This document shows, one piece after another, positions 50,903 through 58,501 of a DNA stretch of 64,000 bases. A program made the translations under genes and the position numbers. The notes beneath the pieces were generated by a model that did no database searches, was not told the origin of the DNA, and saw only the letters and a list, made by a program, of their open reading frames with translations. Position 1 is the stretch's first letter, and every line of letters starts with the position of its first letter. Source of the DNA: MVRV01 sp964469905 (GTDB lineage Bacteria; Desulfobacterota; Syntrophia; Syntrophales; Smithellaceae); NCBI GenBank assembly GCA_964469905.1, contig CAYXZW010000005.1, positions 1-64,000 on the forward strand, read 5' to 3'.

Positions 50903-53900
50903 ATGAAAAGACAACCCTTGATTAAAGCAAAACATTACATCGCAGCATTGTTAGCCCTATTGCTGCTGATTCCCTGGGCAGCACTGGCGGCGCCGGTGGG
51001 TAAAATTACCAATATTGCCGGCAATGTGGATATTACGGTCAAGGGAAAAGCCGCCCGTAGCGTTAATCTGGGCGATGCTGTTAATGTCGGCGACTTTATC
51101 CGCACCAAGAGCAAATCCAGAGTGGAAATAACTTTTAAGGAAGACAATGTATTGCGACTGGCGGAAAACAGCCGGGTGGGCATCACGGAATACATGTCCG
51201 GCGAAAAACAGAATTCCAGCGTCTTCAATCTTTTTCGGGGGAAAATACAAAACATAGTTAAATCCGTCGGCATACCCGGCGGCCGCTACGAAGTCCACAC
51301 ACCGACATCTGTCTGCGGTGTCCGCGGCACCCATTTCTTTAACTTTTATCTGGCCGGTGCGTCCGGATCAATATTCTCGGAAGGTTCCGGCTACGGTTAC
51401 AGCAAGAACAATCCCGGTGATGTTAAATCGATAGCTGCCGGTCAGGGCATGTTTGTACCCAGTGCGACACTGGGTGCACAATTAAGAGCTGTTACTAACA
51501 AGCAGATCGATGAAATGAAGAATGCCACGGAAATATCGGGAGGCTCCGGTGATTCCGGCGGTGGTTCCGGCGGCTCTGGTTCTTCGGGCGGTTCGGGCGG
51601 TTCCGGCGGCACTGGTGATCTCGCTGGTGGAGGCGACCAACCTCCTCCACCGCCACCGCCGCCTACAAATCCACCGGTGACGCCGCCGGTAATAGTGATA
51701 CCGCCGGTTGTAAATACAGCTGCGCTGAATCTAACCATAACACCAGCCGGCAATTTTACTCATAAAATTGATGAAGGCGGCACAATCACCGGCACAACAA
51801 CGGACAACACCGTTTATACTCTCACCTTAGCGGGAGGACAATCCCCCAGCGGCAGTGGCTATGATTATCCGGGGGCGGCATTAATCGACGGTACAATCGC
51901 ATCCGGAACTGCCGTGAGCTCAGGAGTGTCCGGCTATATGATGGGTCTTCCCAATGCTTATGTTTCAGCCACCAGTGCCAGCGCGCTCCTCTCCGCAATT
52001 TACGTCAACAGCGACGGGGGGGCAGGCTTTTTGCTGGGCACCGGCTCCGCCAACATTTATCCCACTACCTTTAGCGGCGCCGGCGTCGCCGTTAAATATA
52101 CTGCATTTGCCTCAACATCTCTCACACCTTCCACGCTGGCGGCGAACATTGTTGTCGATACCGGTGCCCCGCTATTGGGCGATGTCTATTTGACTCCGAA
52201 TTATGTATATCTAGGTTGCACCACCGGCGGTTGCCAACAAAATAGTCAGAGCGAATCCCGACGCATTGCCGTTAACGGAGGCGGTGTAATCGGCGTTTGG
52301 GGCAGCTATGGCATCAACGGTACTTATTACAACAGCGGCGTCACCAGTTTTACCAATAAACAGGTAATATATTACGATTCAGTCAAAAAAATAGTGCGTT
52401 ACAGCACAAACTATTCCGGTGCGGTGTCCGGGCAAGACGTAAGCATCAGCGGCGACTTCCTCGAAATGAGCACTCTTTTCAAAGGCAATTCGACGCTGAA
52501 TCATTTTGGCTATTACGCCGGCGCCACATATACATCCATCAGCAGCGGCACTTTCAATCTTTTACCGATGGCTTTTGCCAACGTGATTGAAGACTCACTG
52601 AGCGACTTCGGCGGCGGCGTTATGGGATCAACAGCCAGCCTCTGGACCAACGCCTCTGTTACTACAACCATAATGGGGTCAATTTCCGCCCCCTGTTTCG
52701 GCGGTGGTTGCGTTTCCCCCCTCAGCAATTATAATGTTCGTTCCGGCCCCTGGCAGAGTTATAATTACCGTGCCGGTTCCGGCTACTTAACCAATGACTC
52801 CGGAGGCGCCTATAAAGGTTATGCCAATGCCCAGTTGCTGATGCTCTCCCCCTACACGTTCAGTACGGATGCCCTCGCTCTCTATGCGGACGCATCCGGC
52901 AATATCGGCATTTTGCGGGGCAATATTCCCGGCGATTTCTATCAGTATGCCGGCGGCTATAAAGCCGAAGGCGTTTTAAACCGCATTGAAATCGGAACAG
53001 GTACAGCAATAGTGGCAAGTACCTTTGTTTCTTCCGGAACCAACAGCGGCGCATATGAGTTAAACATCTCCGGAGGAACGTATGCTAATTTGCTCAGCGG
53101 GGGACCGACATTAACCATAAATAATCATAAAACCGGATTAAATTCTCAATGGATTGGTTTCAAGGATTACACCACTCTCGGAGTAGGTAAGAACGTTTTG
53201 TCGGGCACTTACGATACTGCGTACAGCCCCCTGGGGGATGCTGTTTTCAGTTATTATCGCCAGTTAGTAGGCGCAGGAGGAGGCGCGGCGGACATTGCAG
53301 CATCAGAGAGCTTTGTCTATACACAAATTAATGCCTCTAGCGCTTGGACGGCAGCACTGGGTGGCTATTTCCAGGGCGATATAGCCGGCGCCGCCACTAA
53401 TTGGCTATCGGCATCAACTTCTGTTTTCGGCGGGGCAGTGAAGGGTGTCTTCAGTCCGTCCGCCGCCGGTACCTGGCAGGCAACCGCTCTGAGCACGATA
53501 ATCGAAACAGCAAAATTCATCGATATGGCCTCCACAGCCGCAGGGCGGGCCAGTCTGGCCGCTTTAAACATTCCTTATGTGAATGTGGCCTCGGCGGATT
53601 TAAGCGGTTCCCGCTTTACCCAAACAGGTGATTCCTTGAGCGTGAACATGACGGGCGTAAAATTCTATGCCTATTCCACCGGCGAGGTGCCGAAAATCTT
53701 TGCTACCGGAAATGTTACGGGAAATTACGATGCAATTACCCTCTCCTCCCCCCCCTTACCCGGAGCCGTAACTTTGACAAGCAGTAACAAAACAAACTTG
53801 TCGAGCTTGTCCGCTACATTCACGCCCAAGGTTTGGGATACAGGTACCGGAAAATGGGCGGCAACAGTATCAGGTTCAGGTGCGCTTACATCTCCGTCAA

Positions 53901-54013
53901 CCGGTATTTTAATCAATGGTGGCGCCGCTGGTTTACTTAACGGCGGCAGTGGAGGCAGTTCCGGCTCCTATACAGGTACTGCATCCGGAACAGTAAGGCC
54001 GGGGGCAATTTAG
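50903..54013 (+). CDS. Large secreted FecR-domain protein with low-complexity linkers
   Basis: The 1036-residue precursor has a signal peptide (ending ALAAPVG), a FecR-like domain at about 35-140 (IAGNVDITVKGKAARSVNLGDAVNVGDFIRTKSKSRVEITF, CGVRGTHFF), a glycine/serine linker at about 215-245 and a polyproline stretch at about 247-275, then a long Ser/Gly/Ala-rich body with beta-strand character. The C-terminus is GGSGGSSGSYTGTASGTVRP. It has few charged residues and no obvious enzyme motif. It follows the TPR barrel gene by 52 bases and ends at a strong terminator, so the two form an operon; it is a candidate cargo of that barrel. Confidence 0.85.
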   Translation: MKRQPLIKAKHYIAALLALLLLIPWAALAAPVGKITNIAGNVDITVKGKAARSVNLGDAVNVGDFIRTKSKSRVEITFKEDNVLRLAENSRVGITEYMSGEKQNSSVFNLFRGKIQNIVKSVGIPGGRYEVHTPTSVCGVRGTHFFNFYLAGASGSIFSEGSGYGYSKNNPGDVKSIAAGQGMFVPSATLGAQLRAVTNKQIDEMKNATEISGGSGDSGGGSGGSGSSGGSGGSGGTGDLAGGGDQPPPPPPPPTNPPVTPPVIVIPPVVNTAALNLTITPAGNFTHKIDEGGTITGTTTDNTVYTLTLAGGQSPSGSGYDYPGAALIDGTIASGTAVSSGVSGYMMGLPNAYVSATSASALLSAIYVNSDGGAGFLLGTGSANIYPTTFSGAGVAVKYTAFASTSLTPSTLAANIVVDTGAPLLGDVYLTPNYVYLGCTTGGCQQNSQSESRRIAVNGGGVIGVWGSYGINGTYYNSGVTSFTNKQVIYYDSVKKIVRYSTNYSGAVSGQDVSISGDFLEMSTLFKGNSTLNHFGYYAGATYTSISSGTFNLLPMAFANVIEDSLSDFGGGVMGSTASLWTNASVTTTIMGSISAPCFGGGCVSPLSNYNVRSGPWQSYNYRAGSGYLTNDSGGAYKGYANAQLLMLSPYTFSTDALALYADASGNIGILRGNIPGDFYQYAGGYKAEGVLNRIEIGTGTAIVASTFVSSGTNSGAYELNISGGTYANLLSGGPTLTINNHKTGLNSQWIGFKDYTTLGVGKNVLSGTYDTAYSPLGDAVFSYYRQLVGAGGGAADIAASESFVYTQINASSAWTAALGGYFQGDIAGAATNWLSASTSVFGGAVKGVFSPSAAGTWQATALSTIIETAKFIDMASTAAGRASLAALNIPYVNVASADLSGSRFTQTGDSLSVNMTGVKFYAYSTGEVPKIFATGNVTGNYDAITLSSPPLPGAVTLTSSNKTNLSSLSATFTPKVWDTGTGKWAATVSGSGALTSPSTGILINGGAAGLLNGGSGGSSGSYTGTASGTVRPGAI

Positions 54014-54040
54014 AACTTCTTATATCTGCCACTTAACGCA

Positions 54041-54073
54041 AGAAGGCGCGTTTCCTAACGCGCCTTCTTTGTT
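54041..54073 (+). terminator. Strong terminator of the TPR/FecR operon
   Basis: A perfect 12-bp stem, AGAAGGCGCGTT (54041-54052) and AACGCGCCTTCT (54057-54068), with a 4-base loop is followed by TTGTTT. Confidence 0.92.
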
Positions 54074-54076
54074 TGA

Positions 54077-54297
54077 TGTCATTCCGTACTCGATACGGAA
54101 TCCATTATTATAATGAATGGTTCCCCGCCTTCGCGGGGACGACGTCTGGATACCGTCCTTCGACGTATGACGACTTTTTGCCGGTTTAATATTTTTGTTA
54201 TTACAGACAAGTTGCCTTGGCGAGAGAGCAAAGCGAACGAAGCAATCTCAAAATCTTTTGAAAATACTGGATTCCCGCCTTTGCGGGAAGGACAATG
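54077..54297. repeat. Inverted-repeat-flanked element, TGTCATTCC family
   Basis: The left end TGTCATTCCGTACTCGATACGGAATCC and the right end CTGGATTCCCGCCTTTGCGGGAAGGACA are related inverse ends, with a further CCCGCCTTCGCGGGG hairpin inside. It belongs to the same family as 6445-6568. No coding potential is seen. Confidence 0.65.
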
Positions 54298-54381
54298 AAG
54301 AGATTTTATTTTTGCGTTTTTAGTCTTTAGTCTTCGGCCTTCAACGGCATTCCCAGGCATGCGCCGGGGTTCCCTTACGGT

Positions 54382-54430
54382 CTTCTACCTTCTACCTTCT
54401 ACCTTCTACCTTCAGCCTTCAGTCTTCAGC
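54382..54430. repeat. Heptanucleotide tandem repeat (CTTCTAC/CTTCAGC)
   Basis: Four consecutive TTCTACC units (54382-54409) are followed by degenerate CTTCAGC/CTTCAGT units to 54430. A shorter copy of the CTTCAGC type is at 19553-19571. The function is unknown; slipped-strand length variation is likely. Confidence 0.8.
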
Positions 54431-54440
54431 CGTATTTAAT

Positions 54441-55370
54441 TTACAACAGTCTCTCGGCCCCCACCGTCTTCACCGTCGTCTTAATTACGCCGGCCGGTTC
54501 GCGGACAAAAACAATCATAAAAGGTATCATCGCGTTGGGCATAAGCTTGTCGTTGGCATTGTTGCCGCCTTCCGGCCTGGCCAGTTTGGTGATAATGGCC
54601 TCTTCCGGCAATGATGTTAATTCTTCATCGGTCAGAACATTGCCGGCATAGGTATCACGTTCGCCCAGCACCACCGAATAAGCATCAACGATTTCACCTT
54701 TGATGACTATCCGCGAAATGGGATAGTCGGCCTGATTCACCGCCGTACCTTCGACAATACGTATTGGCCCCAGAATATAGTTATTCACCATCCGCTGCCT
54801 GATGTCCTGCAACTTGACTTGACTTACAACAATCTCGGGGCGGGCAGGCTCTTTGATGCCTATATCAACATATTGATTAACAACTTTCAGCAAACGGTCT
54901 CCCATTTGCGGAAAAATATAAATATAAATGATTGCCGGTATGACAACAACTGCCGCCAGAATCCAAACGGTAATCGCCAGCACCCTCCAGAAGCCCTTAC
55001 GCGGAGGCTTATCTGGCTTCTGTTCATCATCTTCCACCGCCAGCTCAAAGGCCAGATTACTTGCATCTTCTCTGTTTTCTTCAGCGAATAGCTTTGCTTC
55101 CTCCAACCTCAATTCTCTATCCGGGCCGCTCTTCGCTTTCATGACACCGTCGAGAAAAAGGGCGGCATCTTCATCACTACCGGAACCCGAAGCTCCCGCC
55201 GGCATATTTTCCTCTGTCATAAATTGCTGCGGGCCGCGCTTGACATTCTGCGGGCTGTCCTGAAAGAAAACGTGCTGACAATGGCTGCACCGCATCCATA
55301 CGCCATCCCCTTCCATCAGAGCATCATCAAAACGAAATTTCGTCCGGCATTGTCTGCATTGAATGATCAT
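54441..55370 (-). CDS. Zinc-ribbon membrane protein (MJ0042 finger plus DUF3426)
   Basis: The 309-residue protein starts with a zinc finger (CRQCRTKFRFDDALMEGDGVWMRCSHCQHVF), followed by an acidic region, one membrane helix at about 130-155 (VLAITVWILAAVVVIPAIIYIYIF) and a C-terminal DUF3426-type domain (VEGTAVNQADYPISRIVIKGEIVDA, YAGNVLTDEEL). The family is widespread in Proteobacteria; its function is not known. It precedes hpt on the same strand. Confidence 0.88.
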   Translation of the reverse strand: MIIQCRQCRTKFRFDDALMEGDGVWMRCSHCQHVFFQDSPQNVKRGPQQFMTEENMPAGASGSGSDEDAALFLDGVMKAKSGPDRELRLEEAKLFAEENREDASNLAFELAVEDDEQKPDKPPRKGFWRVLAITVWILAAVVVIPAIIYIYIFPQMGDRLLKVVNQYVDIGIKEPARPEIVVSQVKLQDIRQRMVNNYILGPIRIVEGTAVNQADYPISRIVIKGEIVDAYSVVLGERDTYAGNVLTDEELTSLPEEAIITKLARPEGGNNANDKLMPNAMIPFMIVFVREPAGVIKTTVKTVGAERLL

Positions 55371-55387
55371 TCCCTTACCTCTGCCTG

Positions 55388-55912
55388 TTACTGTTTGAGA
55401 ATATAAACTTCCGGCAAAAATCTTGCCTGTTCGTCAAAATCAAGTCCATAGCCAACTACAAACACGTCCTCTATGGTAAACCCGACATAATCGGCTTCAA
55501 AGGAAACTTTTCTTCTTTTGGGTTTGTCTAAAAAAGCGCAGACGCGAAGTGTGTGCGGATTTCTTTCTTTCAACCAATTGACCAGATAGGTCAAAGTCAG
55601 GCCCGTATCAACAATGTCTTCCACAATCAGGACATCCCGGCCCTTGATTGATGTTTCGATGTCTTTGGTCAGGACTACTTTACCTGCGCTTGCCTGCCCT
55701 GCGCCATAACTGGCTACCCGGACAAAATCAACCGTACAGGGAATTGCGAGCTCCCGGATTAAGTCAGCCATGAAAATAAACGCGCCCTTAAGAACACCAA
55801 TAACTATCAATTCACGGCCTTTGTAATCAATTGAAATCTGACCGGCCAGCTCCCTGACCCTCTGCTCAATTGCGTCCCGGGAAAAAAGGATTTCTTTGTT
55901 CATCTTGTCCAT
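55388..55912 (-). CDS. hpt: Hypoxanthine phosphoribosyltransferase
   Basis: The enzyme salvages hypoxanthine and guanine to IMP and GMP. The 174-residue protein carries the PRPP-binding signature DVLIVEDIVDTGLTLTYL, VIGVLKGAFIFMADLIREL and FTIEDVFVVGYGLDFDEQARFLPEVYIL. AAGGGA lies 8 bases before ATG 55912. The family length is normal. Confidence 0.95.
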   Translation of the reverse strand: MDKMNKEILFSRDAIEQRVRELAGQISIDYKGRELIVIGVLKGAFIFMADLIRELAIPCTVDFVRVASYGAGQASAGKVVLTKDIETSIKGRDVLIVEDIVDTGLTLTYLVNWLKERNPHTLRVCAFLDKPKRRKVSFEADYVGFTIEDVFVVGYGLDFDEQARFLPEVYILKQ

Positions 55913-55978
55913 TAAACAATTCCCTTAGATTAATTGGCGATACATTAGCCAAAATATGAGTTCCCTGTCAACAGGAAA

Positions 55979-56791
55979 TCAAAAATACTTCCGGTAGGTG
56001 GCGACAAATTGCCTCACATTGCCCATAACCAGCTCTTCGGCCGCAGCTATTTCCTGAGCATTGGTGAAAGTGGAGGAAAGGCTCAGGAAGATTTTATTCA
56101 GGGGGGAAATAGCACTGCCGAATTTTTCGTAGTCAATATAACTGATCATGTAATGGGAGCCGTCAAAATAATACTTGCCCAACCGGTTGGTATCTTCCGA
56201 CCGGAAAGGCCAGTTAATTTTCCAGTGATAATACTCCCGGGCAATATTTCTCAGCGCTTCATTTTCAAAAACTTCCGGCTTGAGCTCCTCTCCAATTTTA
56301 TCAGCGATCAGGCGAAAATAATCAACGACCAGATCAATATCCGTCAGGCAAAGACCATAAAGATACCAGTCTTCAATTATTCTGAGTAAAATCTGCGCCT
56401 GATTGGCGGGAATAAAATGATGACTCGGACAGAGATGCCCGGCACATGTCTCCTGCCCGTAAAAAGAACCGGCGCGCAAATCCAAACCGGAATTCTGCAT
56501 AGGGTGCAACAAACAGCCGACTTTCTTTTCCGCCACATCGAGAAAACCAAGATACTCGCAGCAGTAAATCACTTCATATCTTTTCGTACAATCTTCCGCC
56601 GCAAGTGTGGCTTCGGCATAGCATTTGATGTCGTCTGAATTTTTCACCATACTGCGGAAACGCTCTGTGCGCGCACGCAATCGCCGCGTAAGCGACTCGC
56701 GGGAACTGTCCACATAATTGTAAAGGCCGCAGCAGGCACCACAGGATTTCTGTTCGTCAGGCTGACAAAGAACAACCAAATTATCATTCAT
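55979..56791 (-). CDS. Cysteine-rich protein of unknown function (270 residues)
   Basis: I recognise no close family. The N-terminal half has many cysteines: SCGACCGLYNY, IKCYAEATLAAEDCTKRYEVIYCCEYLGF, VGCLLHP and ETCAGHLCPSHH, resembling a YkgJ-like metal-binding domain (CxACC). The C-terminal half is helical. There is no signal peptide. A metal- or FeS-binding role is possible. It lies between hpt and a repeat element and shares no operon signal with purU. Confidence 0.7.
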   Translation of the reverse strand: MNDNLVVLCQPDEQKSCGACCGLYNYVDSSRESLTRRLRARTERFRSMVKNSDDIKCYAEATLAAEDCTKRYEVIYCCEYLGFLDVAEKKVGCLLHPMQNSGLDLRAGSFYGQETCAGHLCPSHHFIPANQAQILLRIIEDWYLYGLCLTDIDLVVDYFRLIADKIGEELKPEVFENEALRNIAREYYHWKINWPFRSEDTNRLGKYYFDGSHYMISYIDYEKFGSAISPLNKIFLSLSSTFTNAQEIAAAEELVMGNVRQFVATYRKYF

Positions 56792-56850
56792 AATATATTT
56801 TGACTTTTCCTTACATTTTTTCAGATTCGCTATTAATCACGTACAGATCA

Positions 56851-56974
56851 ATACCATTCCGATTTTCCAGGATAACGCGGCGGCAAGGAGGAGGCGCCGG
56901 AGGCGTATATGCAAATACGTTGAGGACGCCGACGACGCAGCCAACAAAGTTAGCCGAAAAAAGCGGGATGGTAT
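56851..56974. repeat. MITE-like element, copy A (next to purU end)
   Basis: The 124-base element starts ATACCATTCCGATTTT and ends AAAAAAGCGGGATGGTAT, inverse ends. The core contains GGCGTAT-N6-ATACGTTGAGGACGCC followed by GACGACGCAGCCAAC. Copy B at 57922-58066 is the same element in the opposite orientation. Confidence 0.8.
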
Positions 56975-56980
56975 AGTCCG

Positions 56981-57838
56981 TCACTCAAAGACGATGGTCT
57001 TCGCCCCGTACACCAGTATTTTATTCTCCAGATGCAGGCGCAAAGCGCGCGCAAGCACTATTCTTTCCAGATCTCTGCCTTTGGTTTGAATGTCGGCAAT
57101 TGTATCGCGATGACTGATTTTAATTACATCCTGTGCAATAATCGGTCCTTCATCAAGAGTTTCCGTTACATAATGTCCGGTAGCACCGATAATCTTCACG
57201 CCCCGGTCATAGGCCTGCTGATAGGGATTTCCCCCGGCAAAAGCCGGCAAAAAAGAATGATGAATATTGATGATCTTATGGGGATAAACCTTAAGAAATT
57301 TTCCGGTCAGGATTTGCATGTAGCGCGCCAGTACAATCAGGTCTATCTTCATCTCCTGCAACAGCTGAATCTCGAGCTTTTCTAGCCTCGCCTTATTTTG
57401 CGCCGTAACAGGAAAATGAAAGAATTTCAGTCCTAATTGTTCCACCGACTCGCGGGCATCAAGATGATTGCTGATTACCAGGGGTATTTTAACGTTAAAT
57501 TCACCCAGCCGATGCCGTAAAATCAAATCATGCAGACAATGGGGATGTTTGGATACGAAAACAGCCATCCGGGGCACATAATCGGTAAAGTGCAACTCCC
57601 ATTTCATGGCAAACTGGGCGGCAAGCTCAGCAAATGCCACCGGAATTTCCTCGCGGCCAAGCGAAAAGCCTTGCAGTTCCCACTCAATCCGCATAAAAAA
57701 TATTTTTCCTCTCTTGGAGGTGTGCTGGTCGGCATGAACTATATTGCCGTTGTTCTGAAAGATGAAATTGGATAATCTGGCTACAAGACCTTTACGATCC
57801 GGACAGGACAAAAGCAAAATCGCGTGAACATCACTCAT
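56981..57838 (-). CDS. purU: Formyltetrahydrofolate deformylase
   Basis: PurU hydrolyses 10-formyl-THF to formate and THF. The 285-residue protein has an N-terminal ACT domain (LLLSCPDRKGLVARLSNFIFQNNGNIVHADQH) and a C-terminal formyltransferase-like hydrolase domain with NIHHSFLPAFAGGNPYQQAYDRGVKIIGATGHYVTETLDEGPIIAQD, which includes the catalytic His and Asp. The formate produced could be used by the FDH enzymes of this organism. The gene is bracketed by inverted copies of a repeat element. Confidence 0.95.
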   Translation of the reverse strand: MSDVHAILLLSCPDRKGLVARLSNFIFQNNGNIVHADQHTSKRGKIFFMRIEWELQGFSLGREEIPVAFAELAAQFAMKWELHFTDYVPRMAVFVSKHPHCLHDLILRHRLGEFNVKIPLVISNHLDARESVEQLGLKFFHFPVTAQNKARLEKLEIQLLQEMKIDLIVLARYMQILTGKFLKVYPHKIINIHHSFLPAFAGGNPYQQAYDRGVKIIGATGHYVTETLDEGPIIAQDVIKISHRDTIADIQTKGRDLERIVLARALRLHLENKILVYGAKTIVFE

Positions 57839-57921
57839 ATTATGGCCTTATTTTCACTGGTTAATATCTCTTTCTTGATTTATAGAAGGATTAAGTTTGC
57901 AGGTCAAGCTTAAAAATGCTA

Positions 57922-58066
57922 ATAACAGCCCGCTTTCCTTGTCTAACTTCGTTGGCACAGCCTGCCCCGGTGCAGGCCGGGGTCGTCGGCTTCCTCAACG
58001 TATTGATAATACGCTTACGGAGCGTCCTCCTTGCTGCCTCGTTATCCTTTGAAAGCGGGCTGGTAT
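57922..58066. repeat. MITE-like element, copy B (inverted relative to copy A)
   Basis: Its ends are ATAACAGCCCGCTTTCC and GAAAGCGGGCTGGTAT. Read on the minus strand it contains AAGGATAACGAGGCAGCAAGGAGG, GTATTATCAATACGTTGAGGAAGCC and CCAACGAAGTTAG, aligned with copy A. About 20 extra bases form a GC-rich insert (CCCCGGTGCAGGCCGGGG). Confidence 0.8.
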
Positions 58067-58108
58067 AAAACCAAGCCACCTGTTAAGACAAGTGGAGACT
58101 GGAAACAA

Positions 58109-58501
58109 ATGAAATCAATTGAGGAAATAGTTCTTCCCAACGGGCTGAAGTTAAACATTTTCGATTTGTCGCGGGAGATTGCCGCCAATACGGTAAAAGT
58201 TGAAATAGCTTTTAAAATCGACATCAGCTTGAAGGAATCTTTCTTCTTAACGCCGGCTGATTATCAGCAGGTAAAAAAACACTTCGGCGATAAGCTTGCT
58301 TACGAACGTACAATGGAAAGAGCGTACATGAAGAAAGAAAAAGGAGCTGAGGTCCGCGACGAATTGATTAATAACTTTAAAAATAATTCACTCTCTTACG
58401 TCGGCGTGGATAATTTTGCCGAAAAGTTTGCTCTATCGCTGCTCAAAGACATCAAAAAAAATCCTTACAAGTATCAATGCAAAGCAGATAACCAAACATG
58501 A
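58109..58501 (+). CDS. Uncharacterised 130-residue protein coupled to the radical SAM gene
   Basis: No family is recognised. The product begins KSIEEIVLPNGLKLNIFDLSREIAANTVKVEIAFKIDISL and is mixed alpha/beta, with a charged middle (ERTMERAYMKKEKGAEVRDEL) and FAEKFALSLLKDIKKNPYKYQ at the end. It has no membrane helix. ATG 58109 has GTGGAGAC upstream; a longer frame from 58031 runs through the repeat and is rejected. The stop overlaps the next ATG (ATGA), so it is co-translated with the B12-binding radical SAM gene. Confidence 0.75.
   Translation: MKSIEEIVLPNGLKLNIFDLSREIAANTVKVEIAFKIDISLKESFFLTPADYQQVKKHFGDKLAYERTMERAYMKKEKGAEVRDELINNFKNNSLSYVGVDNFAEKFALSLLKDIKKNPYKYQCKADNQT

Noticed and set aside
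54382..54430. CRISPR array
   Set aside because: Units are 7 bases and contiguous, without spacers or cas genes.
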